This document shows positions 19,301-25,822 of a stretch of 64,000 nucleotides of DNA, one piece after another; positions within the stretch are counted from its first letter, which is position 1, and every line of letters starts with the position of its first letter. This DNA comes from Sporobacter termitidis DSM 10068 (GTDB lineage Bacteria; Bacillota; Clostridia; Oscillospirales; Oscillospiraceae). The stretch covers positions 62,001 through 126,000 of the forward strand of contig NZ_FQXV01000006.1 of assembly GCF_900130065.1 (NCBI RefSeq). Reading direction: 5' to 3'. Under the pieces are notes generated by a model. That model saw only the letters and a list, made by a program, of their open reading frames with translations, made no database searches and had not been told where the DNA came from. A program made the position numbers and the translations under genes.

Positions 19301-20329
19301 ACCCAGCTTGTGCTTTTTCTTGAGATCGCGGAGCAGGTAGTTATACGGGTATTTCTGATGTCGGAGGACATCGGTGCTTTCCTTCAGCATCGACGCGGCA
19401 AACGTCCTGAAATCCTTGGTGTCGTCCACGGTGATGCGCAGCGGCGCGGCGACGCTGACGAACATCCCCGGGGTCTCCTTGTCTTTGGCGTTCGTCCTGT
19501 TCAATATGGTCGTCCCCAGGACGATGTCCTCAATGCCGGTCACGCGGTTGATGTAGACGGCCAGGGCCGACATGAACAGCGTGAAAATCGACAGCTTGCT
19601 GGCGCTGCAGAATTCCCGGATCTTGTTGGACAGCTTAAGGGGCGTGATCAGCGTTTTCCGCTTTGCCAGGATCGAAACGCCGCTGGACTTCTGGGGCTTT
19701 AAAACCGACATTTCGGGGAGCGTTTCAAATTTATGGAGCCAATACGCCTTGTCATTTTCAAACCTGGCGGACCTTTCGTACTCGGCTTCGTTCACCAGAT
19801 GCTGGACGAAGGAGGGATTCGGGAAGTCGTCCACGGGCAGGCCTTTTTTTATTTTTGAATAAAAATCGATCACCTGCCTCGTCACAAGGCCCATCGTCCA
19901 GGCGTCGGAAATCAGGTGATGCATCTTCATATAAAAGCCGCCCTCATTCTCGCCGACCTTGAAGGTCGCGCAGTAAAAGAGCTGCTCGCTGGTGATATCA
20001 AAGGGTGTTCTTGTGGTGCTCTCGTCCCAGGCAAAGAGATTTTTCAGTCCGTCGCCCTGGCTGAAATCAAAGAAATCCACCGGGAATTCTTCGTAATCGG
20101 TGACGTACTGCGCCGCCACGCCGTCCGATTCATGGATGCGGATGCGCATGGCGTCGCTTTTCCTGACGAACAGGTTCAGCGCCTTCTGAAGGGCCGGATA
20201 GCTGATCTCGCCCCGCAGGCGCAGCGTCCCGGCCACGATATTGATGCTTGTCCCGGGATACGCCTTCTCCAGATACCAGATGGATTTTTGTGATTCGGAT
20301 AATTGATGGAATATTTTCTCGGAGCTCAT
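13328..20329 (-). CDS. Two-module nonribosomal peptide synthetase, C-A-T-C-A-T-TE, with Cys thioesterase
   Basis: 2333 residues. C1 (about 5-440) has HHLISDA (His137, His138, Asp142; last Gly replaced by Ala). A1 (about 455-960) has YTSGSTGKPKG near 608; read by eye against GrsA its code is D-P-W-H-F-C-M-V-E-K, nearest to Ser codes I remember. T1 carrier Ser1005 lies in LGGDSLTA. C2 (about 1050-1480) has HHIVSDG (His1186, His1187). A2 (about 1495-1995) has code D-F-W-N-I-G-M-V-H-K, the textbook Thr code. T2 carrier Ser2044. TE (about 2090-2333) has GHCVGSA with Cys2173 where Ser is usual, Asp2284 or Asp2286, and His2316. No epimerase or reductase domain. Layout and length recall DhbF, but no aryl-acid genes are nearby. 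The N-terminal C domain implies acylation of the first residue. ATG 20329 sits 33 bp after the PPTase gene. Confidence 0.93.
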   Translation of the reverse strand: MSSEKIFHQLSESQKSIWYLEKAYPGTSINIVAGTLRLRGEISYPALQKALNLFVRKSDAMRIRIHESDGVAAQYVTDYEEFPVDFFDFSQGDGLKNLFAWDESTTRTPFDITSEQLFYCATFKVGENEGGFYMKMHHLISDAWTMGLVTRQVIDFYSKIKKGLPVDDFPNPSFVQHLVNEAEYERSARFENDKAYWLHKFETLPEMSVLKPQKSSGVSILAKRKTLITPLKLSNKIREFCSASKLSIFTLFMSALAVYINRVTGIEDIVLGTTILNRTNAKDKETPGMFVSVAAPLRITVDDTKDFRTFAASMLKESTDVLRHQKYPYNYLLRDLKKKHKLGGRLFDIVLSYQNSKFHKDETDEDYTGKWLFSGCQVESLIISVNDREDGGNLVIDYDFLCDVFDIKEIEFIHQHIISLLWHALDNPAKSISKLEMISEKEKHKLLREFNNTYADFPMDKTIGQMFEEQADRSPDSAALLLRDKEMTYSELNRQANRLAATLREKGVGPDKVVGIMAYRGFELIVGILGILKAGGAYLPIDPEYPKERRKFMFADSGAALLLTKRALIDTAGFTGEVLDLDDASSYTGDGRNLPPVSSSGDLAYVIYTSGSTGKPKGVMLRHAGVVNSFCWGVKKFGLKSDSVILQKTAPTFDPSVWEIFWWLMLGGKVCLIDSGDEKDPEAIISAIERYQVTVMHFVPSMMGLFLNYVDTTASDGRLASLRQVFSCGEAISLNTVEYFNQLLYKQNGTRLYNMYGPTEATVEVACFDCSPGEELTSVPIGQRIDNFSIYILDKNRNLLPVGIPGEIYIGGVGVARGYLNNPALTAERFVENPFVHGEKIYRTGDKARWYPKGDIEFLGRMDFQVKVKGFRIETGEIEARLLTHPDILEAAVKSFRDEGGVYLAAYVVAGKAVGAEDIRQYLAETLPEYMIPGCVVFLDKMPLNNNGKTDRNALPAPENHHVAAAEYTPPSNGAESALCDIWARALGLGQVGVSDEYSVLGGDSLTAIRIITDIHKSFGVEISPKLIFQLQTVKRLAARLETLQGRKAEAAQIPRVAESAWYPASSAQKRQFILNSIDGGVSYNLPGGMEITGKIDAGRVNDVFKKIVARHETLRTSFELRDGEPVQVVHQDVAFAVEYAETAETDYERLMEGFIRPFDLSAAPLLRVRLVKLADSRHVLMFDMHHIVSDGASINIIIREFLALYAGGTLPELKIQYRDYAAWHNARLRSDKLIAQEAYWLERFSGEVPVLNLPLDYARPSFQSFHGNKLYFIIDEALTAELKKLMAKTGTTLFMLLLSAYNVLLSKYSGQEDIVVGTPVEGRLHADLRELVGMFVNTLAIRSRPAGHKTFTAFLSEVKEDLLNAYENQEYPFEELVGKVVARRDTSRNPLFDTTFILQNMDLSVLSTEEFTAAPYAFGDGTSKFDLSLEASDMGGIIECSIEYCTDLFGEDTIRRLSSHFLNTLGDIVKDPSKKLCDIGILSEAERHRLLCEFNDTDAEYPREKTIHRIFEERASEAPGSTALVLGDKAMTYGALNERANRLARTLRARGVGPDDIAGLVADRSLDMVVGVLGILKAGGAYMPIDPEYPAERQAYMLKDSGAKVLLTKKGLELPFEGMTVCLDDEAFYAPDGANLVSVSKPSDLAYIIYTSGSTGKPKGVMIEHRNVVRLLFNDKFQFAFDKNDTWTLFHSCCFDFSVWEMYGALLYGGRLIVVPKEDAVDTRRFLGILKAGKVTVLNQTPSAFYNLIGEDAVSGSELPALRYVIFGGEALKPPMVRTFKEKYPQTKLVNMYGITETTVHVTFKEITLADTEKNISNVGTPIPSLKVYVLDSHLHLLPVGVPGEICVGGAGVARGYLNNKALTEQRFVELGGGSGRIYRSGDLGRFLENGDIEYLGRIDDQVKIRGYRIELGELESALLRHPDIEETVVTVHESGGGDKRLCAYFKSKTELTAKELAPYLSGVLPEYMIPSYFIRLEAFPLNRNGKIDRPALPKPNEVLISSADTIMPRSVTEELMANAWADVLELKTVGVNDNFFELGGDSLSAIRVVSMLKLGINIVDFYTNPTIRQLTEKLNGAYAGSGLLVDMTRRRNNSGRNIVCFPYGGGSALAYRDISNAILEKDPDAKLYAVDLPGHDYGVDLALRPIEETAADLVREISENLTGEIVLYGHCVGSALLLATASGLQKAGVPVRAAFIGGVLVPKLIRLYGGVLNPWSLCSDKYIVRYLNRIGLPQNLLEDSAYIDYIIKAFRHDAKCFTGYIYARLAGKAGRLEIPLHLIVGDRDTTTRRYQKRYRQWRRFFESVDLTVLPGAFHYFINTHADALAEYLLSV

Positions 20330-20362
20330 TCTTCATCGTTCTCCAATCAGAAATATGATATT

Positions 20363-21019
20363 TTACGACGCGTAATCCCGCCACAAACCGATCAGGTCCG
20401 CTTCCTCTATTTTCTTAAGATCGCTTTCGTCGAATTTCATTTTTGAACAAACGGAAATCACACAGCCGCCGGCCCGGAACGTGGCGAGCTCCTCGCCGGG
20501 CAGCGCGGCGGCGGCGTCCAGCGCACGCAGGTCGCCGGTCAGGCCTGTGCCGCGGCATTTTACCAGGGCCTCTTTTCTGGTCCAGAGCTCGAAAAAGCGC
20601 AAAACCCGGTCGTCGGCGGCTTCCAGAAGGCGCAGCTCATTGGACGAAAACGCCCGCCGGGCGACGGCGTCGTCCAGCGCACGGAGCCGCTCGATATCAA
20701 CGCCCACCGGCGCGTCCGCCAACGCTGCGGCGACGGCGTTTTTTGTATGCGATATATTGAATTGGCAAAGGGGCCGGCCAGCCAGATACGGCTTGCCCGA
20801 CGCGCCCTTCCTGATGTCGATATCCCTGTACCTGACGCCGGCGCTTTTGCAGACGAGGCACCGGAGGAGCACGTCTGAATAGAGGCCGGCCAGCCTGTCG
20901 CTCTCCCGGCGGCAGCGCAACAGCCGCTGCCTTTTGTCAGGAGGCAGCGACAGAAGCATCTCGTCATGGACGCCTGAGCTTTGCTGCGGATCAAATTCCA
21001 TAAAGTACAGCTGTTTCAT
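20363..21019 (-). CDS. 4'-phosphopantetheinyl transferase, Sfp type
   Basis: 218 residues. Transfers phosphopantetheine from CoA to the carrier serine of NRPS T domains. Family signatures in order: GKPYL, FNISHTKNAVAAAL, VGVDIERL, and FFELWTRKEALVKCRGTGL, whose Trp-x-x-Lys-Glu-Ala is the core active-site motif with the Asp/Glu metal ligands. Length is that of Sfp-type enzymes, not the short AcpS. First gene of the NRPS operon, ending 33 bp before the synthetase, so it is almost surely the activating enzyme for both carriers. An AT-rich promoter region with a palindrome lies just upstream. Confidence 0.92.
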   Translation of the reverse strand: MKQLYFMEFDPQQSSGVHDEMLLSLPPDKRQRLLRCRRESDRLAGLYSDVLLRCLVCKSAGVRYRDIDIRKGASGKPYLAGRPLCQFNISHTKNAVAAALADAPVGVDIERLRALDDAVARRAFSSNELRLLEAADDRVLRFFELWTRKEALVKCRGTGLTGDLRALDAAAALPGEELATFRAGGCVISVCSKMKFDESDLKKIEEADLIGLWRDYAS

Positions 21020-21280
21020 TCGACATCCCGGATAATTTACATTTTTTAGATAAATATCTATTAATTACCGAAAATTCCGCTGAGTTCATTCTATCATTGA
21101 TTTTTTTTGTTTTCAAGCACAAAAACCGGATTTTTGCAAAATAATACAACATATTGTAGTAATACCGGAATATTATGCGCATTATTAGTGCCGTCCGGCG
21201 CACGCCCGGCCGCCCCGCGAAACGGCAGGGACGGGGCCCCCGCCCCGTCCCTGCCGAACGTGTTCAATATTGGCCGCTGC
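21020..21280. promoter_or_regulatory. Promoter region of the NRPS operon, with perfect 14-bp palindrome
   Basis: AT-rich stretch 21030-21185 upstream of the PPTase start. TAGATA-AA-TATCTA at 21047-21060 is a perfect 6-2-6 inverted repeat about 28 bp from the start codon and a possible operator. Boxes could not be fixed. The region ends against the GC-rich hairpin at 21223-21256. Confidence 0.4.
21223..21256. repeat. GC-rich inverted repeat
   Basis: CGGCAGGGACGGGG, a short loop, then the inverted CCCCGTCCCTGCCG. It lies 25 bp past the stop of the minus-strand thioredoxin-like gene. No T-tract follows on either strand, so it is a stem-loop repeat or weak terminator. Confidence 0.55.
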
Positions 21281-21541
21281 TTATCCGACAGCCAACTCGA
21301 AAACCTTGCGGATATTGTCGATGGTGGCCGCGCCTTCATGCACTTTTTCGCCGTCCACATAAAAGGTCGGCACGCGATAGTAATCGAACGTGTCGGCGTA
21401 TTTGCGCTCCTTGTCCTCGTCGATCGTGACGATTTCCACGTCCTTATACGCCTCTTTTTCCCCGCGGACCTCGTCGATCATGGAGAACGCCTTTTTGCAG
21501 TAGGGGCACCAGCTTGTCATAAACATCAAAACGTCTTTCAT
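21281..21541 (-). CDS. Glutaredoxin/thioredoxin-like protein
   Basis: 86-residue thioredoxin-fold protein. Active site CPYC at residues 12-15 after MKDVLMFMTSW, cis-Pro loop RVPTFYVDG and a GAATIDNIRK helix. Size and CPYC match the small glutaredoxin-like thioredoxins of Firmicutes that reduce disulfides in the cytoplasm. Monocistronic, with the RBS AAAGAGG just upstream. Confidence 0.85.
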   Translation of the reverse strand: MKDVLMFMTSWCPYCKKAFSMIDEVRGEKEAYKDVEIVTIDEDKERKYADTFDYYRVPTFYVDGEKVHEGAATIDNIRKVFELAVG

Positions 21542-21664
21542 CGGTAAAAACCTCTTTATCGTAAAATTCCTTTGGTTTGCGCCATTTTCCTATGGCCTTA
21601 TTATACCATTATAGTCTGTATTTTGTCAAAATATGTGACCGGGTCACCGGGACCGCCGGCAAGG

Positions 21665-21693
21665 TTGACCAATTGCTGGTTATATTATACAAT
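21665..21693 (+). promoter_or_regulatory. SigA-type promoter for the zinc-ribbon gene
   Basis: TTGACC, 17-bp spacer, TACAAT; ends 40 bp before the start codon at 21733. Confidence 0.7.
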
Positions 21694-21732
21694 AACATCG
21701 TTATCCCATACGACGAAGACAGGGGGATTTTG

Positions 21733-22605
21733 ATGTTATGCACCCGCTGCGGCCGCCAACTTGACGACGGCGCCGCCCTGTGCCCGCACTGCGGCCAGCC
21801 TCAGGACGCCGGCGGCGGTGCCTCGCGTTCACCCGATGGAGACGCCGCCGAGAGGCAGCGCAAACGGCGCGGCTGCCTGACGGCCTTTATCCTCGTCCTC
21901 CTGGCGCTGCTGCTGGCGGCGACGGGGGTGTATTTCCTGGTGCCGCGCATCGTCAAGCCCGACAATCTGGGCGTCAGCTCCTCGCGGGCGGCCTACGACA
22001 GCGCCATAGCAAAGCTGGGCATCGCGGAAGACGACGCGCCCCAGAGCGGCGCTGCCGGAGATTATACGGTGAAATACGGCGCCCCCCACGACGTGGACAC
22101 GGGCCTGACCAGCGAGGAGCTCACGGCGTTTTTCAACGAAAACCGTCCGCCTTACGATGCGGTTAAAAACGCCCAGGTGCGCGTCAACGGCGACGGGACC
22201 CTCGAGGCCTCCGCGAATCTCGATACCGGCTACGTGTTCAGCGAGGTCCTCAACGGCCGGTACACGAAGCAGGACGCCCAGAAGGAGCTGCCGATGCTGG
22301 GGCTCATCCCCGACAACGTGAACATCTACTTCAAGGTCCGCGCCGGGGTGGAGGACAACAAGCTGACGGACCTGCACATCGTCGCCGTGCAGGTGATGGG
22401 CGTTACCATCCCGCCGTCGGTCATCGACTCGGCAGACGACTTTATCACCGAAACGCTGGACGGTTATATCTCCAGGACGTGCGCCCGGGCGGGCGCGGCT
22501 ATCCGGCACGCCGGCATCAGCAGCGGCACCTTTAATATACGGGGCAGCCTGCCCTCCTCCGTCACCCGGGCGCCCGTCCACCCGCCGCGCAGCACGGGGG
22601 CTTGA
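21733..22605 (+). CDS. Zinc-ribbon membrane protein of unknown function
   Basis: 290 residues starting MLCTRCGRQLDDGAALCPHC: two CxxC pairs form a zinc ribbon, followed by a basic patch and one membrane span (about 50-75, TAFILVLLALLLAATGVYFL). The remaining ~210 residues should be outside the membrane, with mixed alpha/beta character (EELTAFFNENRPPYDAV, VRVNGDGTLEASANL) and no catalytic motif I recognise. ATG 21733 follows AGGGGGATTTTG and a good promoter. Such ribbon-plus-single-span proteins are abundant in Clostridia. It precedes a small lipoprotein gene by one base. Confidence 0.8.
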   Translation: MLCTRCGRQLDDGAALCPHCGQPQDAGGGASRSPDGDAAERQRKRRGCLTAFILVLLALLLAATGVYFLVPRIVKPDNLGVSSSRAAYDSAIAKLGIAEDDAPQSGAAGDYTVKYGAPHDVDTGLTSEELTAFFNENRPPYDAVKNAQVRVNGDGTLEASANLDTGYVFSEVLNGRYTKQDAQKELPMLGLIPDNVNIYFKVRAGVEDNKLTDLHIVAVQVMGVTIPPSVIDSADDFITETLDGYISRTCARAGAAIRHAGISSGTFNIRGSLPSSVTRAPVHPPRSTGA

Positions 22606-22606
22606 T

Positions 22607-23029
22607 ATGAAAAGGATGATCGCCGCCGTTTTCTTTTGCGTTATTTTGCTGGCCGGCTGCGCAGACACCGACAAGGTCTCTCTGGTGAGCTGGATGCAAA
22701 ACCTGGATGCCGAACAGACAAAGGTATACTTTTGGTCTATGGATACGCAGGAAGAAGAAACCGGGGAAACAGAGCTGACGCCGGAAGAAAGGCGGAAGCT
22801 GATTTCTATTTTAAGCAATTTGTCGGAAGACGACATCACGTGGAACAGGCGCCTTGCGGGGATCACCCCCGAATACGGCTTTCACCTGGTAGCCGGAGAC
22901 GGCGACCGCTATATCAATCAGGCGGGTGCTCCTCACGGCCAGACCGAGATCAGCTTTGAGAAAAAGCAGTGGTGGATCGAAAGCTCCGAGCTGTTTGAAT
23001 TCATGAAATCATTTCTTGAGGCTTCTTAA
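22607..23029 (+). CDS. Small lipoprotein of unknown function
   Basis: 140 residues, lipobox LLAGC with Cys18. The mature part contains SLVSWMQNLDAEQTKVYFWS, LTPEERRKLISILSNL and EFMKSF. That pattern resembles small secreted proteins of Clostridia that report on a threshold-like domain, but I cannot name a family. One base after the stop of the zinc-ribbon gene, so probably co-transcribed and translationally coupled. Confidence 0.75.
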   Translation: MKRMIAAVFFCVILLAGCADTDKVSLVSWMQNLDAEQTKVYFWSMDTQEEETGETELTPEERRKLISILSNLSEDDITWNRRLAGITPEYGFHLVAGDGDRYINQAGAPHGQTEISFEKKQWWIESSELFEFMKSFLEAS

Positions 23030-23100
23030 GGGCGGCGGCCCTCCAAGCGCCAATTCTGATATGCCGGGGCCGGAAATAAAAGAACGGTAAGGAGCGCCAT

Positions 23101-24600
23101 ATGAAACGATATGTATGCCTGACAGCCGCAGTTGCGATAACGCTCGCCCTCTCGTCCTCGTGCGCCGGGGAAAATGCGCCGGCGCCGGCTGCTACCGACT
23201 GGAAATCCGGCGTCAGGACGGACTGGTCGCAGCTGACGGCTTATAAGGCGCCGGAGGAGATATATTCGCGGCTTTCGGCGGAGCGGATGCCGGAGCTTGT
23301 CCCGTCCGGGGATTACGGGCCGCTGCTGCCGTATATCGGGGAGCGCACTTACGGATATGACGACGGCAACCTGTTTGGGTTTGTCACCATGGACGGCAAA
23401 ATAGTCACCGACGCGGCGTATCCCCTCATCGGCCTGGCGGACCAGGGGCCGAAGCCTGTTTACAGGCTGATAAAGTCCCCCGGCGGCGATACGGAGGACG
23501 GATGGCGCCGGGCGGATACCTATGGGGTATGCGCCTATGACGGCAGCTGGGCAACGGCGTACATATATCAGGGCGTGCTTTGCCTTGACGAGGTGATCCT
23601 GCTTGTCCGCGACCGTAAGACCAATGATGCCGACGTGCTGGATTACGACGGGCAGCATCTGTACAGCCTGAAGGATACGGCGTATTTCGACAGGCTTCTG
23701 CCCGGGATGTTCGAGGAATTCTTTTACGGCTACGGAGACGGGCTCCTGACCGTTCCGCTGGCCGACGGGGCGTCGGGGATGATCGACGAGCGCTCCGGAG
23801 CGCTCGTCGACACCGGTTTTGCGCAAACCGGCTGGTTTTCCGAGGGACTGGCTCCCGTAAGCAGCGGGGACGACGGGACAGGGCCCTTCGGCTATATCGA
23901 CAGGAGCTTCAAGGTGGTCATAGAGCCCCGCTTTTACGAACCGCAGGAATTTTTGGACGGGAAGGCGGTCGTCCGCGACAAAGACGGCGATTATCTGATC
24001 ATCGACAGGACGGGCGCGGAGCTTTTACGCGCCAAGGGCCCGGTCACACGGTATGGCGCCGGTGTATTCCTCGTTGCGGACGGAAACGGCGAGCGCTGGC
24101 TGGACGGGGACTTGAAGGCGCTGGCTCTCAGGCCGGGCTTCAGCGGAGAGGTGCACGCGCTGGACAGCTGGTATTGGTATAACGACGCCGAAGAGACCAT
24201 CCTGTCCGACGGCAGACATGAATACGCGCTGCCAGGCGCCGTCCGGGTCATATCCGTCACGGGGGCGTTTGTCGAATACCGCAGCAGCGACAATTGCGAC
24301 GGGGTAATGACGCTGGACGGAACGGATATCGTCAAAGCGGACGATCGGTACACGGGTATCTGGACGGTGGAGACAAAAAGCGGCGATATCTTCTTTGCGA
24401 CAAATCGTTCCGACAATTATTCGCGGGAGTACGCGCTTTTAGACACGGAAGGCCGCACCGTCACGAAGGGCCGGGGCAGTATCTGGTATGACGGGCGGGC
24501 CGGGCTCTTCCAGATTTCCGCCGACGACTTCTTCGGCTACTGCGACGGGACAGGCCGCTTCGTGTTCAGGATATCGCTGATGAAATGGATGCCGGACTGA
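23101..24600 (+). CDS. WG-repeat lipoprotein
   Basis: 499 residues. Lipobox at SSSC (Cys21), then a mature part built of WG-type beta-repeats: GFVTMDGKIVTDAAY (about 97), GMIDERSGALVDTGF, GPFGYIDRSFKVVIEPRFYE (about 262), LIIDRTGAELL, and GYCDGTGRFVFR near the end. These repeats form extracellular beta-structures of unknown ligand. RBS TAAGGAGCGCC precedes ATG. Located 70 bp after the small lipoprotein, same strand. Confidence 0.8.
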   Translation: MKRYVCLTAAVAITLALSSSCAGENAPAPAATDWKSGVRTDWSQLTAYKAPEEIYSRLSAERMPELVPSGDYGPLLPYIGERTYGYDDGNLFGFVTMDGKIVTDAAYPLIGLADQGPKPVYRLIKSPGGDTEDGWRRADTYGVCAYDGSWATAYIYQGVLCLDEVILLVRDRKTNDADVLDYDGQHLYSLKDTAYFDRLLPGMFEEFFYGYGDGLLTVPLADGASGMIDERSGALVDTGFAQTGWFSEGLAPVSSGDDGTGPFGYIDRSFKVVIEPRFYEPQEFLDGKAVVRDKDGDYLIIDRTGAELLRAKGPVTRYGAGVFLVADGNGERWLDGDLKALALRPGFSGEVHALDSWYWYNDAEETILSDGRHEYALPGAVRVISVTGAFVEYRSSDNCDGVMTLDGTDIVKADDRYTGIWTVETKSGDIFFATNRSDNYSREYALLDTEGRTVTKGRGSIWYDGRAGLFQISADDFFGYCDGTGRFVFRISLMKWMPD

Positions 24601-24781
24601 CGCACGCTAACGCCCCTGTTCCCATGGTCACCCCCCACCGCGGCGCCGATGGCCGCGCGCTGCCGCCAGGCACCGAAAAATCGCCGGAAAAATGCCCTAA
24701 TGCGGCATAAACAGCGGCGCTCCGGGAAAAATGCTGATGCGGACATTTCAGCATCAGCTTGCGGGCGAAGGGGAAAGCGCG

Positions 24782-24916
24782 ATGAAAAAAACGACGGCGC
24801 CAAAAAAGAACAGGAAAATTATCGGTATCCTGCTGATCATTCTGGGCATTATCGGCATACTCGTCCCGATCATGCCGGGCTGGATATTTATACTGGCGGG
24901 CATTTCCATGCTGTAG
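24782..24916 (+). CDS. Very small PGPGW-like transmembrane protein
   Basis: 44 residues: a basic N-terminus (MKKTTAPKKNRK) then one long hydrophobic hairpin with ILVPIMPGWIFILAGISML. The PMPGW turn resembles the PGPGW family of small membrane proteins. ATG 24782 follows GGGGAAAGCGCG; an upstream in-frame ATG at 24731 has no ribosome site. Function unknown. Confidence 0.65.
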   Translation: MKKTTAPKKNRKIIGILLIILGIIGILVPIMPGWIFILAGISML

Positions 24917-25035
24917 CCGGGTTTTCTCTTGACTCCGGGTGAAATTGGGCTATGATAATAATTGTCATCGTTCCGGCGGGACGCGCACGGCGCCCGGCCG
25001 GCGCGCAATTATGTCGAACAGACGGAGGTATGATA

Positions 25036-25458
25036 ATGGCCAAGCTCACGAAAGATTTTTTCACCGACGGCGAGGTTTTGATCCTCGGCTATCCGCTGAA
25101 GGACGACCCTTCCATGAAAATGATCCTGCAGGCTTTCCAGCGCGGCAGCATTGCGGTTTACGCCATGAACCCGAACGCCGAGGGCGACCGGGAGGTCAAA
25201 ATCTACAAGAGTTTTGCCGAGCTGCCCAAGGTGCCGAGATGCGCTTATATCTATCTTGAGAAGGAAGAAATCACGCCGTGGATCTCCCAGATGAAGGAAA
25301 ACGGCGTGCAGCGGGTCCTCTTCCACAGCAAAAAGGACGTGGAGCCCTCCGACGTGGACGCCTGCCGGAAGACCGGGCTGGAAACGGCCATCGCCTGCCC
25401 GCTGATGCTGCTGGGCGGCGGCATACATAAGTTCCACAAGCTCCTGGCCGGCGTTTGA
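25036..25458 (+). CDS. CoA-binding domain protein (YccU-like)
   Basis: 140-residue Rossmann-fold protein of the CoA_binding_2 type. N-terminal VLILGYPLKDDPSMKMILQA replaces the usual SNSPxRxSY, then VYAMNPNAEGDREVKIYKS, AYIYLEKEEITPWISQMKEN and a C-terminal ETAIACPLMLL. Family members bind CoA or a nucleotide; their role is unknown. The ATG at 25036 is 7 bases after GGAGG. Monocistronic, upstream of the cobalamin riboswitch. Confidence 0.7.
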   Translation: MAKLTKDFFTDGEVLILGYPLKDDPSMKMILQAFQRGSIAVYAMNPNAEGDREVKIYKSFAELPKVPRCAYIYLEKEEITPWISQMKENGVQRVLFHSKKDVEPSDVDACRKTGLETAIACPLMLLGGGIHKFHKLLAGV

Positions 25459-25495
25459 CCGGGCGCGGCAGGGCCAAAGGCTCAAAAATCGCCTG

Positions 25496-25524
25496 TTGAA
25501 ATTTTAAAAGAATTGTGCTAGATT
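25496..25524 (+). promoter_or_regulatory. Promoter of the cobalamin-riboswitch transcript
   Basis: TTGAAA, 17-bp spacer, TAGATT; ends 17 bp before the riboswitch P1 stem. Confidence 0.65.
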
Positions 25525-25541
25525 AGCAGCAGTTGAATATC

Positions 25542-25700
25542 GGCGTCAGGTGCCCCCGCTTGGGGGAGAATAGGGAATCGGAGCATAACCGAGCGGTCCC
25601 GCCACTGTATCCGGAGAGCAGTTCTCGTTATCCACTGGCCTTGCGGCCGGGAAGGAGAGACTCTGCGTTGATCCGTTAGCCAGGAGACCTGCCTGACGCC
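25542..25700 (+). promoter_or_regulatory. Cobalamin (B12) riboswitch
   Basis: P1 arms GGCGTCAGG and CCTGACGCC close the element. Core signatures are present in order: CAGGTGCC, GGGAGAATAGGGAATC, GAGCGGTCCCGCCACTGT, CACTGG, GGGAAGG, and the B12 box-like GTTAGCCAGGAGACCTGCC. A terminator follows at once, so this is a transcription-off switch when adenosyl- or other cobalamin binds. It controls the RlmN-like gene 120 bp downstream. Confidence 0.95.
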
Positions 25701-25746
25701 ACGATCACTTATTCCGGCTGAGAATAGGGTGTAGAGGACCATGGTA

Positions 25747-25783
25747 AAATCCTTGAAGCGAAAGCTTCGGGGATTTTTTGTTT
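25747..25783 (+). terminator. Expression-platform terminator of the cobalamin riboswitch
   Basis: AATCCTTGAAGC-GAAA-GCTTCGGGGATT followed by TTTTGTTTT, 46 bp after the aptamer. It ends 40 bp before the regulated start codon. Confidence 0.85.
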
Positions 25784-25822
25784 TCTCCCCTGTGCCGGCC
25801 GGAAAACATGACGGAGGCACGC

